A stretch of DNA of 64,000 nt from Xiphophorus maculatus (taxonomy: Eukaryota > Chordata > Actinopteri > Cyprinodontiformes > Poeciliidae): the NCBI RefSeq assembly GCF_002775205.1, contig NC_036447.1:15048501-15112500 (forward strand), in the 5' to 3' direction. Made by a program: the position numbers and the translations under genes. The notes beneath the pieces are model-generated. The model saw nothing but the letters and a program-made list of their open reading frames with translations. It searched no databases and was not told where the DNA came from. Below, piece after piece: positions 36,400 through 47,759 of the stretch (its first letter is position 1; each line of letters opens with the position of its first letter).

Positions 36400-37400
36400 T
36401 CCATTTCAATCATCCATGTTCAGAAGTCATCTAACTAGTAACCGGAGTCCATCTAAATGGAGTGCATAATTTCACAGAACACTGTTCAATCTATTATCCA
36501 GATATGGAAAAAGTGTGACACAGGTGGAAGAATCTAACACTGGCCAGAAGTCATGTAGTTGAAACAGCAAACATGTTGAACGTTCTCTGATCAGATGAAA
36601 CCAAAAGTCATCTAAAACAACATGTGTGGAGGAAAACTGTCATACTGAACAGACCATGTTAAATGTAAACATGGTGGCAGAATCATGCTCTTTAGAAAAA
36701 TTGGAAACCAGGTTCTACAATCATTTAATCAATCTTTGTGATATATTTTCATTTCATTCATGTCATTTATTTTCCTAAAGTTAGGTGTAACACAAAGGTT
36801 TAATGCTAAAGGAGACATTGAACCACGGGCCACACTAAACATGTCAAATTAAATTAACAGATGAGAACAAATTATAATTTAGATGATAAACTGTTAAAAG
36901 TGCTAGAAAATCGTACAATTATAGAAGCAGATAAACTGGAGTAGAATTGTTTAGATCAAAGTACATTCATATGTCCAAATGGTCCAGTCAAAGTCGAGAC
37001 CAGAATTGAATTGAGATTCTGTTACTCTGTTGAGAATTATTGGTCACAGATGTTCTCCAGCTGATCCATCTGAGCTAGTTTTCAAAAAGGAATGGGTAAA
37101 CAATTTAATCTCTAAATGAAGAAAACTGGTAGAGACATAACTAAAAATACTTTCAGGTTTAATTGTAGTAAAGGGTGATGCTATAAAGTACTGATAAATG
37201 AAGACTTAAGACATATGTGACAGCCTTCAGGTACACATTTGTAAAAAACCTTGAAAAGCATGTAATTTTCCTTCAGTTTCATAATTATGCGATACCTTGA
37301 CTTGGTGTATCACACATAATTCCACAAAAATACTTCTATGGACATAAAGTGATAAAATATGAGATAGTCCAAGGGGTTTAAAGACTTTTCAAGACACTGT
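36400..37400 (+). mobile_element. Degenerate Tc1/mariner element
   Basis: Ordered transposase blocks are visible: ctctgatcagatgaaaccaaa, aaacatggtggcagaatcatg, tttagatcaaagtacattca, tggtccagtcaaagtcgaga and actggtagagacataac. The right end has gacataaagtgataaaatat and aagacactgta, the usual terminal text. It is heavily mutated. It lies 1-2 kb upstream of tacr3. Confidence 0.72.
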
Positions 37401-40226
37401 ATTTGTATGCAACTTGCAGTATCAATTTTAGTATGGAGCCATCTTAAAAGTACAACTGATGGTGGAGCAGGAGTGAAGCCTTTTCTGCCAGGGCAGCACA
37501 CATAAACAAGCTGAAGTCCCCTACAGACACCAAACTGGTCACATTAGATAAAGGCTCTTCATCCGCCTACGTAGCAACCGGAATAAATAGTGTGGGTTAC
37601 CAGCATTTCTTTCCAGGCTGAATAAATTCAGTCAGTCAAGTAAAGCTTTTGACTGCAGCCCACAGGTGATTTTACTCTTTATAAGCCACATCAAGAAACA
37701 TGCTTTCATTCAAAGGTGACTCGCAGTGAATGAGGATGTCAGTGAAAGTTAATTTAAAGGTAAAAAGTAAAAATAATTTACTAATAATTTTGGAAGGTAA
37801 TTTTTTACTCAAATCAAACGTACATTTTCAAAAGTATTGTAGGTAAAAGTTTAATTCTAACATCATTACCTTTCTTATTTTGGTAAAAAATAAAATAAAA
37901 TCCATCCATCCCAGTTTTTTTCTACTATACATTTGTCTATGAGAAAAATCCAAACTACTTTCATAGGTTTAGAATAATAATTTAATGTGACATTTTTCTT
38001 TTGACTGGTTGTAATAGCAAGATCCAAGTTGACAATTGACTTGAATCTGATTGTCAAGTTTTTTGCTCTCTTAAGCCACCTCAGGTTTTGCCCAAACTTG
38101 AAAAGGTTTTCTTCCTCCAAAGAGATGCAGGAACAACTCATCTCAGTGACATCTTTTATCTTTTCTTTTCTTTAGATCAAGGGTCTCAAACTCCAGTCCT
38201 CGAGGGCCGCTGTCATGCAGTTTTTAGATGTGCCACAGGTACAAAACACTGGAATGAAATGGCTTAATTACCTTCTCCTTGTGTAGATCAGTTCTCCCAG
38301 CCTGGCTAATTACCTAATTATTCTATTCAGGTGTGGTGCAGCAGAGGCACATCTAAGAGTTGCAGGACTGCAGCCCTTGAGGACTGGAGTTTGAGACCCC
38401 TGATCTCATTGACAGCATATGAACAAACATGTCACATGAGCAGTGGTTCACATGAGTAGTTCAGAGTAGTCAAAGAGTAGGTTGAAAACCCTTCAAATAG
38501 AAGAAATATTAATTACAAATAACAATGAGTTCATTTTAACTTTAAATAATTTACTCATTTCTCAAGTGATGATTTAATAATTTACTTGTAAGTTAACAGT
38601 GAATGAATAAAATAAACTATTCCAAACAGTGCAATTAATTTGTTTCCAAACACATGAAAAGCATTGCATCAAGCATCTATTTTGGCCTTCTGAATGCAAG
38701 TTGAATGATGTAAACTGAGAATAATGTCCATTCCTACCAGTGGTGTCTTTGAGGAAGCTTTAAGTTGAGGTTCTTTGTCTGAAGAGAGATCATTGTGAGC
38801 ACAGGTGTGCCAAGTTACCTTATAGATTTGGCTGCTGAGCTTGAGAAGTGAAAGGGATAGGTGCGTTTGATTCTTCGTGAGGTGCATGCCAGTTGGGTGG
38901 AGATGGTGAAAACATTCAAAAGTGTACCATTTGCTGTTTGAACCCGACACTGATATAGAATTTGTTGAGGGAGCTAAATATTAATAATGGCCAAAAGGAC
39001 CAACCTGAAAGACTTGGATTTCATCAACAAAATACCAATTAGAATATGCAAGTGCAATTACTACAATTACAAGGAGGGATTGATTGTGATTATGTCAACA
39101 AACATAGGGTGTACATATGTTTGACATACCTTTCTTTAACTGAATATAAACAAAATGTTCTTGTTTTTTTTTTTTTTTTTTCAAAATTGATTCCTACTTT
39201 GCATTGCTTTATCATCTGAGAGATGCCAGTCTTATTTTTAACAGACTTTTTGGTCAAAAATAGTTTTAAATATAAACCTGAATGTATCTGATATATTTAT
39301 TTGTCTTTTTGCTGTTTAACTTGCCTCATTTCCACTCAGAAATACTGATTAAAAATTAGTCAGCCAAAAAGTTAGCAGATTGCTATACCAGTTTTATATT
39401 ATTAAATTCTAACAGTTTTATTCACCAACTTTAACCTTAAATGGACTGCATCTAACACAGACTTGTATTTCATGGGGTTATCATCAGCCAGAACATTTTA
39501 TTTGTTCTGCAAAACCCAGTGCTGCAGGAACAGTACGCTTCTGTGGAAATTACCTCAGTAGAAAGCTACACAAATCATCCGGGCCATTAGAATTATACAT
39601 TACATTTCCTTTCTACAAGTTTAGTTTCTCTGTTTAAATCACACTTTTGAATTCCACCTACAGAACGTAACCAATTATGCTGGAGTAAAATGCAACTGCG
39701 GGAGGGCTCTGTTGCAGAAGCAAAATCTGTAATACCTATAATTTAAAGAGTCACTGAAACACATCAGATGTCGGAATGAGAGACGCTGTATGAAAAAGGC
39801 AGATGTATATTCTGATCTAGCCTGCTTGAAAGAAATAGTATTAGTTGACGTAGATTCCAGATGAATTTCATAACAGAAACTTGTAACTTTGGGGGAGTTT
39901 GTTAATGAAAACCACTGCTAGTCATAAACCAGTGCAGAAAATAAATATCACAAATAAGCAATTAGTCATATGTTTAGACGAAATGAATCCCTGCTATTTG
40001 TATGAAGTCTGGGACATGTGCTTGTGAACTGTTTGTGACAAGTTTATTATTTTTCTGAAATGTGAAATATGGCTATATAATGAAAAAGTGCCTAATAGAA
40101 ATGCTGAGCCTTTATTTTCACTCCGCAGACTCAATTACTCCGATAAACAAAAACTAAATCACACGTCTCTTCTGTTTTAACCCTCAAAAGTTTGCTAGAG
40201 AACATTAATGAAAAAACAGCATTATG
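37401..40226. other. Intergenic DNA between tacr3 and cnga1, part 1
   Basis: Apart from the MITE at 38178-38402 and a 17-base T run at 39164-39181, I see no structure. Open frames of 88-93 codons on the minus strand (37875-38141, 38669-38950) lack homology. Confidence 0.4.
38178..38402. mobile_element. hAT-type MITE with long terminal inverted repeats
   Basis: The left end caagggtctcaaactccag and right end ctggagtttgagacccctg are inverted repeats. They extend inward to tcctcgagggc and cccttgagga. About 225 bp with no coding capacity; same family as 10594-10782. A clean 8-bp duplication is not visible, so the exact ends may be off by a few bases. Confidence 0.7.
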
Positions 40227-40234
40227 AAAACCAA

Positions 40235-40430
40235 GGAATACAAAAGACAGATCATTTATAAAGGTGTGAAGAAGTTTAAAGCAGATTTAGGTTACAAAAC
40301 AATATCCCAAACTGAACCTTTCATTCTCAAAAAGTGGAAAGAATATGGGACAACTCTAAACCTACCAAGCCATGACAGTCCATATAAACTGACAGACTGG
40401 AGATTGTGAGCATTAATCAGTAACTTCATT
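40235..40430 (+). mobile_element. Tc1-like transposase 5' fragment
   Basis: The stretch includes aatatcccaaactgaacctt, gtggaaagaatatgggacaa, ctctaaacctaccaagccat and gagcattaatcag, the helix-turn-helix region of the fish Tc1-like family. It is truncated; the downstream half is missing. Confidence 0.7.
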
Positions 40431-40826
40431 TTGTCAAGAACTAATTTAATTGTTGGCTGCCACTTTAGCAGCTGGCCACTTAACAAACCCTACACTGTGC
40501 TATTTAAAGAACGCTTCTCAGCACTGTCAATGCAGGAGCTCCTATGAATTGCCTTTTGCTTACTTATTAAGTTTGGCAACCTTCCTAATCATACAGTTAG
40601 CCACAGCACAATCATAGACAGCCCATCATTGTCTGTTCATGTAGCTGTAACTCTGATAAGCTGAGATTGCTTCATGCTGTTTCCAGTCCCCTGCAAAGAG
40701 AGAATATATTAACAATCAGCATAATACGGCTTAAAAAGCAAATAGTGTATTACTGGTCTCTCACAGTCATTAGGCACAGTTTTTATTGTTTCTGATACAA
40801 TATTTGACAGTAGGAGTCAAATATTG

Positions 40827-41122
40827 ATCAACCCAGTGACCCAGCGGGTCACCCAGCGGGTCACTGGGTTGATTCCCAGTCTGTCCGCCTCTGTCATTGT
40901 GTCCATGGGCAAGACATTTCCCACACTTTTCCTACTGGTGTTGGTCAGAAGGGCCAACGATGAGACTTGGCAGACTTGCTTCTGTCAGACTGACCCAGGG
41001 CAGCTGTTGCTACAATCTAGTAACTTACCATTATCAGTGTGTGAATGTGTGCATGAACGGAAATGACTGGTTTCATTATAAAGCATCTTGGAGGGTCCAG
41101 AAAAGTGCTATATAAGTCTGAT
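40827..41122 (+). repeat. tRNA-derived SINE with a palindromic head
   Basis: A B-box-like gggttgattccc at 40866-40877 is followed by a common teleost SINE body. That body holds ttgtgtccatgggcaagaca, ctactggtgttggtcagaag, agtgtgtgaatgtgtgcatg and the terminal agtgctatataagtctg. In place of a normal tRNA head there is a hairpin with 16-bp perfect arms at 40827-40842 and 40858-40873. The 81-codon and 72-codon frames over it are artefacts. Confidence 0.7.
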
Positions 41123-41619
41123 GACATAATAGGTAAATGTACAATGTTCACAGGGGGGGCAGAGAAAGAAGTGACAGATCAGACAAGAGGCTGGAGATAA
41201 ACAAAGGAAGAAAATGAACAAAATTGTCTGACAAGGAGGAACAAAAACTGTAGCACAAGAGTTAAGCGCAAAGATAACATTTGAGTCCATTTTGTCGAAA
41301 TACCTGAGATTCTACAGACCTGTACCTCCTGTAAGATAACATTTCAGTGCAGTTAATGAGTAAGTATTCAGCTGTTTTGTTGTGTGTAAACCTTGATTGA
41401 AAAGGACCAGGAGATTGTAAAATCACAAAGAGGGGAACTTCATGTGCCATGGACCAGTAGGTCTCCATAGCGACGGGGCATTGAAAAAGTTGGTGCAGAG
41501 AATTTGGGGAAGTAGGTGTGCGTGGTCTAACAGAAAACTTTTTCATGTTTTAAAATGAAATGCTATTTGCTTATCCTTCTCAATGAATAATCAAAGTTGG
41601 TAACACTTTCTTTGACGGC

Positions 41620-41910
41620 TTGTGAATAAGACTGTCATGACACCTGTCATGAACATGAGTAAGTCTCCATGAATATTTATAATTGTTGTCATAAAGTGCC
41701 ATTTGGTAAATCATGACACTTTTGATACAAAGTTGACATTATTCAAAATGTCTTCATTATGACAACTTGACAGAAAAGATTATGTAGCTTTATGTTATTA
41801 AAGCTAAAGTTTAATCAATAATACTTTTATAACAAATTTATGTCAGATCATGATTTCTTGGTTAATGTCAAGTTGTCATAACAAAGACATTTTGAATAAA
41901 GTCAACTTTT
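41620..41910. mobile_element. MITE-like element with 44-bp inverted arms
   Basis: The arms 41729-41772 and 41866-41909 are inverted repeats with three mismatches in 44 bp. The left flank carries further tgtcatgacacctgtcatga short palindromes. The text belongs to a repeat type frequent in fish (tgtcatgac and tgacaact motifs). It is non-coding and the outer boundaries are approximate. Confidence 0.55.
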
Positions 41911-42119
41911 TTGATTTTGATTTTTGTTTGGAGTAAATAAATAATCTACAAACAACTTCATCATCTTTTAAATTATCTAAATATATTGCAAAAGAATAAC
42001 AAATAGTATAAAACCAATCATAAGTGGTGCAAAACAATAACAAAAAATTATTTTAAAAGAAAATCCACCCTTTTTAATAGAACCAACAAAGTTAAATATT
42101 TGTTTGAGGCTTCCTGCCA

Positions 42120-42480
42120 AATCCTTGCCTGGCCATTGCTTTGCTAATGTGCACTGCTTGGAAAAGATATGATTCCCATAAGCTAATTCTAATTGAATAA
42201 TTAGCTTCCAAGCCCCAGTTCAGAATGTGCCTTTGGCATTTCTCTCGGAGCACATTTCTTGCGAGACTATCAGAGCAGTAGATTTGACACTTCAGTCACA
42301 TCCCTGTTGTCAGCTTTCGTCGGGTCTGCTTTAGTGCTCTGCCACAACTCGGGTCAGCGCTCAAGGCTATTTGCTTTGATTAACTAAAAATGCAACCAGG
42401 AATGGCAGTTTATTTGCTAAAGGAAGAATAATGGACCTCCATTATTTCCTAATTATTCGTTAACTGGTATAAAAAATATG
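42120..42480. promoter_or_regulatory. Candidate conserved non-coding block
   Basis: The stretch is less AT-rich than its neighbours and shows no repeat character. It contains several homeodomain-type AATTA/TAATT cores (near 42188, 42200, 42450). This is what vertebrate conserved non-coding enhancers often look like, but without an alignment it is only a suspicion. It lies about 6.7 kb upstream of tacr3 and 4 kb beyond the 3' end of cnga1. Confidence 0.22.
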
Positions 42481-43639
42481 CTTTTCTTGAAGAATATCAG
42501 ATGCGAGCTTCATTTTGCAGTTGTTTAAGTGGGAATTTGTATAGGTTATAGTGACTATTGATCAACAGCAGACTGACAGACAAAAATCAATGGGATGATG
42601 GCAGAGGACATAGTGGCACAGAACAATAATTTCAACACAAACTCTAAAGAAATTGCACAGCAAAGAATTGAGTGCACAATTGGCTTCCTGCAAACCGTGA
42701 AATAAATGCACTTAAAAGCATTTGCTTTAGGCCTTAATACTTGTTTTCTTTAAAGCATATTTTCTGGATGAATTGCAGTAACACAGTTGGCTTAAGCACT
42801 ATTGATTTTTAAGGGGTCATGTGAAGTGGATTTCAGGTGACACATTTTGTTTAATAAAACTCCTATAGCATTTAATCTTGTTTAAAAGTTTAACTATCTT
42901 CTTTATATCATCACTACTTTTTATGAAAACTGAATCTTAAAGCTTAAACAGCTTGATGTGCTGTTTGTAAACCCACAGTGATTTAAACAAGCAGGTAGAC
43001 TGGAAGTGGACAGGGAAGTGTTTTTAGATCAACACTAAGTGGGGATTTTATTTTCTAAAACATTTGCTTCAGTATCAGTGAAAGTGGGTGATAGTGGTTC
43101 AGGATAAGGCTTTATTAGTTAACTAAAATAAGATACAATTTAGAAGTCAGAGTTATTGTTTCTCTTTTTTTGTTTCTCATTTCCTTTAAATTTGCCTTCT
43201 TGGGCACAACTTTTCTGTCACACTGCTTGTGTTTGAAACATCTCTGTGGTCTTGGGGCTTATTGTAAAATAAACCTCGTAGACTCAAGGATGTTAAAGTC
43301 TCAGTACTGAAACATAATAAGCTGATTTTTCACCATGACGAGAGTTGAGTGAACAAATGAAATGTGACTATTTTGAAGAAATCTTCAAATGTTTAGACTC
43401 CTGCAAATATCTAATTGAAGGAGATTTTCCCGATATGCTGCACAAAAACTGCTGCAATTGTGCCAGCTGAAGTATCTAACAGTAATCCTTTTGTGAGTGC
43501 CTCCTCTGTAATTACAACAGTGCTTGTATGAGTCACTTCAAAGATTGTGTACACACTGATAACAACTGCCTTAATGAGTAACTTGTTCAGGACTAAGCTA
43601 AATGGTTGCTTTCATTTTGTCAAAGCTATATAGTGTGTA

Positions 43640-43669
43640 TCTCTCTCTCTCTGTGTGTGTGTGTGTGAG
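43640..43669. repeat. (CT)n(GT)n compound microsatellite
   Basis: A tctctctctctct run is directly followed by a gtgtgtgtgtgtgtg run in intergenic DNA. Confidence 0.9.
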
Positions 43670-46664
43670 ATGGAGCCTTTATTGGTGAGAGACACAAAGA
43701 ACAATTGATCACCTCCTTCTTATGCTTCACATGGATGTTGAAAGGTGTAAATAAGTGTGTGCCATTAACATTTTTTTAAAATATGAGACTAATCCTATAG
43801 TTTTGAACAACATGTAGAAAATATCTGCATGTAGAGGATCTATGTTTTGATTTTATAGTTATTTATTAAACCTTAGATGAGAAGATTTAAAGAAGTTGGA
43901 CATTAACATGCATAAACATACAGTACATGCATGCATCAAGCAGCTCACACAATGAACTAGAGTAATTTGGTGTAAATTAAAAGTAACTAGAAAAGTTACA
44001 TTTACAAAATATTACATTCATCAATCACGTATACTTTGCTAAGATGAGGTTGGACCTCTTTTCAGACCCTTCTTTGTAACTCCAAGGGATCGTAAAAAAA
44101 AAAAAAAAAATCATTGTAAATCATTGAATTTGACCAGACCTTCCATCATCAACAACCATGCTCCACTTAAACTCACCTGGATCCCATTATTCTCCATCGT
44201 GATGCTCAGTTTAAGTTCAGTTAAAGCTTCTTCAGAAAATAAAGTGCTGGTGGGTTTTCATCTCCATGCCCTGCCATATTGTCTAAGGTTTTAAGCAGTT
44301 TTTGAAGTTATTTTGCTGTAGAAAGGACCCGCCTACCTGATACAGAAAATGTTCACATTCCATATTACTACATTGGGAAAAGATAACGTGCTGGTATGAT
44401 AACCACAGTGTAAATGGGACACAATTATTTCTCTTTTCACTCCAAAACGTCAGCATTTTTGACTTGAAAAAATAATCAACTGTAAGATTGATGCTGAATG
44501 TTTCAAATAAAATCTTTTTTATTTATTTATTTTTTTTAGTGTTAGTGTTGTGGTGCATTAGTCACACTCGCTGGTTGTGACCTGCCAGTACAAGCCATGT
44601 TCACAACAGTTCTCACAGGAGCATCAGAGAATAATCACATAATTAGATGCAGACGTTGTCAACAGATTCCTATTTACACATGCATCAGAGAGCAGTGGAC
44701 TTTCAGTGCATGAGACAAGTTCCCGCAGGTTTTCTGGACAGCTTATGAATAAGTGATTTCACAGGAGTTGTGCTGATATACATTCATGTGGTGCATTTAT
44801 GAATCGTGACAAAAATGTTTGAGAAAATGTAAATATAGCAATGTTCATATCTGTATATTCTGGAAAATATCCTAGAGCTGATATATGTAAATCAGACCTT
44901 ACCCATCATTAAATTGATAGAAAAACAACACAATTTAACCATTTGGTACCAACTTCTACTTAGAATAGATATGTAGGGTTTGTCTAATTTCCTGTTAATG
45001 GATGAGTGAGGATAATATTTGTTTCAATGTTAATTTGTTAGGGAAATTAATCGTTAATCATTCTTGGATTCGGTTTTAATTATGTATTCATGCTCTTGCC
45101 ATATTCAATTAATTCTCTGTTATTCATTACAGTCTGTCCATATTAGTTAATTCCTCTGTGAAACCATTTAAGTTATTTCTTGTAGTCTCTTCTTTGTGCA
45201 TTGTGGTTCATTCTACTAGATAGCAGATAATAGTATCTGTTCTTATTTTTCACCTTCTGTCTTAATTCCTGTTTTGCCTTTCTCCACAGAGAAATCTCTC
45301 ATCTAAGCTCATCTAAATCCTACACCATTATATCTTTGCTATTTAATTAAGAAGACTGCTTATCTCCTGTAAGCCTTTGTATTTGGGCCCTTTAAGAACA
45401 TCAGTATGACATTTTGGGCTTTAGTTCACTTAAATTTAAGGCATCTGCTAAATTATGTAATTTCTTTGAATTATTCTGTGTTGATTTCTTAAACTTCTTT
45501 TTTCCCCAGCTGGTCTGAGTGGTAGTAGTTGCTTCTGGTTTTCTCAAGGTGCTCTGTGTGCACCCATGTGTCACATACATGAGCAGAGTCTCAGCTGACA
45601 AATGTCATGCTGGAATATGCAGCTATATGCAAATATTGTTTGAAACATATTTCAAACGATAAATGACTGATAAATTAGACAAAAAGTCTAATTTAAGGTG
45701 GAGAAATTAAAAATCTTCACTCCCGAAAGAAAGCTCTTATGCTAGAGGTGGTGCAGAATTAAACCAGCACATGTGGTTTTCATTTAGTCATAAAAACAAG
45801 AAGACACATCCTATTGCATCACTTGTAGCCGTCAACTGGGAACCAGTGGCTGCCAAACTGGAAGTAGTCATGGACGTTTGTGTCCACTTTAGCTGCCATC
45901 ATTTTCTACAGCTACCATAAAGCAGTCTCATGTTGTGTTTCTCTTAACACTGTCAACTACTACTGCCGTGCTGTATGTCCCCATCCAACACATTTAGCAC
46001 AGATTTTTGTAGTTTGTGGTTTTGTTTAGGTGAGAAAAGCTACCAGTTGCCATCAGAGCAGAAATATGTTGAAGGAACATTTAAACATACCTAAACTTCA
46101 GTTCACTAGTATTTCTATGCGGGTACTGACTTTGACTTTTATCTTTCAACACATTTTTGTGATATAAAAATGTCGGCTCTGAACTTAAGTGGTTTTTCCT
46201 AAGCAGTAAAGTGCTTTTGATAAAATGATCTGTCAAATAATTTAATGCAAATGCAGCCTTTTTATCTCATTAAAATACAGTTCCACTCCCATCAAACACA
46301 GGTGGGTGTTTCTTACCTGCAACATTTGATGCATGATTCATATTCTTCTGGTCCAACTGCACTTATACTCACAGCACTTATAAGGACGCCAGCTAATGCT
46401 GCTGTGCTGCAAATACCAGAAGGTCTTTCCAGACTCAGTGTACATGAAGTCTTTAGAAAATGACAAACAAATGACAACAAACGGAATAGTTGGACAAAAT
46501 ATAATATTGCACAATAACAAGTTTTATGGACATATCTGAGTTGATAATTTAGCAATTGTCTTTCCTTCATCCCTTCTGAGTTGGCCAGAAAGCCTGACAG
46601 GATGAATGACAGCGATCCTTTCAAAAATAGTCTTTCAGACACCAAATGTTTGTTTTGTCTTTTA

Positions 46665-46769
46665 CTCTTCTGTCTTGTCCTCTTTTGCTTCGCCATCTTT
46701 TACTTCATCAGCTTTTGCTTCTCCATCTTTTACTTCATCAGCTTTTGCTTCTCCTTCTCCACCGTTATC
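46665..46769 (-). other. cnga1: In-frame acidic extension after the cnga1 stop
   Basis: Directly after the cnga1 TAG (46770-46772) the same frame runs 35 sense codons to TAA at 46662-46664. The codons continue the composition of the tail (Glu, Asp, Lys, Ala). They include a tandem unit AKADEVKDGE repeated about two and a half times. Either the TAG arose by recent mutation inside a longer tail, or some translation reads through. It is not counted in the 724-aa protein. Confidence 0.7.
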
Positions 46770-47759
46770 CTATTCTGTTTTTGTCACCTCACTTTTGTCT
46801 TCGTCTGTTATTTCTTCTGCTTCTTCCATAACCTTTTCACCAGCTTCTTTCCCTTCTGTTTTTTCTTCTGTTTCCACCACGTCTTTTTCATCAACTCCTT
46901 TCTCCTCTTCTGCTTTTTCTTCTTTTTCCTCCACAACCTTTTCATCAGGTTCTTTTTCTGCTTCTTTCTCTTCAGCCTCTTTTTTCCCTTCATCTTCCTC
47001 CTCCTCTTCTTCTTCCACCTCCTCTCCACTCAGGCGCTCCAGGTCTGTAATCCGCTGTCTCAGGGCTTTGCCAGTATTTTTGTAATTTCCCAAAATCTTC
47101 TTAAGCTTCACCTGCATCAGCTCCATTGTGCTGTACAGTTTGGTGACTTTCTCCTCCAGCTCCTTAACTTCAGGCTTAATGTTGGCGGGGTCCAAGTCTA
47201 TGAGACCATCTTTCATCAGGATCTGCCGGCCTTTCTCCTCTAGCATGGCTTTGGCATCTGGATATTCGATCAGTGACTCCATCAGATCATCTTTGGAAAG
47301 ACAAAAGAGGTCAGAGTAGCCAATGCTTCTAATGTTAGCAGTCCGCCTGTTGCCTGCTTTACTGCCTTTAATATTAAGGATACTAATTTCACCAAAATAG
47401 CTACCACTTCCCAGCACTACAAATTGTGTAACTCCATCATCGGCAACAACTGCTAGTTTTCCATCTTTTATGATATACATCTCACGACCAATGTCACCCT
47501 TTTTGCAAATGTAGTCTCCTGGACTAAAGACCTGCGGACAAAGTTTGAGCACGAGTTGGATCAGGAGGCCGGCCTCACAGTCCGCAAAAATCCGAACTTT
47601 CTTCAAGGTGTCCATGTGAACTTGGATGGCTATTTCCGCTCGTAGCTTGTCAGGAAGATATCTCAGCACCTCCCTCTCATCCTGTGCCTTGCCGTTATTC
47701 CACAGGTAGTCAAACCACTTAATAACTCTAAGCTCAAGTTCTTTGCTGACTTTTCGAAC
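46770..47759 (-). CDS. cnga1: cnga1 last exon: C-linker, cGMP domain, coiled coil, Glu-rich tail
   Basis: The acceptor is TTCATAG|G, phase 0, 990 nt including TAG. Residues 396-724 include the C-linker, a complete cyclic-nucleotide-binding fold and a leucine-zipper-like stretch ([16 protein letters not shown]...), which in this family sets subunit stoichiometry. Human CNGA1 ends soon after that zipper. Here 85 more residues follow (640-724), mostly Glu, Lys and Asp, recalling the GARP part of CNGB1 in composition only. Confidence 0.93.
   Translation of the reverse strand, partial: VRKVSKELELRVIKWFDYLWNNGKAQDEREVLRYLPDKLRAEIAIQVHMDTLKKVRIFADCEAGLLIQLVLKLCPQVFSPGDYICKKGDIGREMYIIKDGKLAVVADDGVTQFVVLGSGSYFGEISILNIKGSKAGNRRTANIRSIGYSDLFCLSKDDLMESLIEYPDAKAMLEEKGRQILMKDGLIDLDPANIKPEVKELEEKVTKLYSTMELMQVKLKKILGNYKNTGKALRQRITDLERLSGEEVEEEEEEEDEGKKEAEEKEAEKEPDEKVVEEKEEKAEEEKGVDEKDVVETEEKTEGKEAGEKVMEEAEEITDEDKSEVTKTE

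Larger units (their letters stand above)
41123..45900. other. Intergenic DNA between tacr3 and cnga1, part 2
   Basis: It holds an inverted-repeat element at about 41620-41910, a CT/GT microsatellite at 43640-43670 and an A run at 44095-44111. Two small hairpins lie at 45647-45695. The block 42120-42480 is listed separately. No gene was seen. Confidence 0.4.

Noticed and set aside
46581-47243. Long plus-strand open frames rich in Phe/Ser/Leu (up to 220 codons)
   Set aside because: They are the antisense of the Glu/Lys repeat region of the cnga1 last exon; composition is forced by the repeat and no family match is seen.
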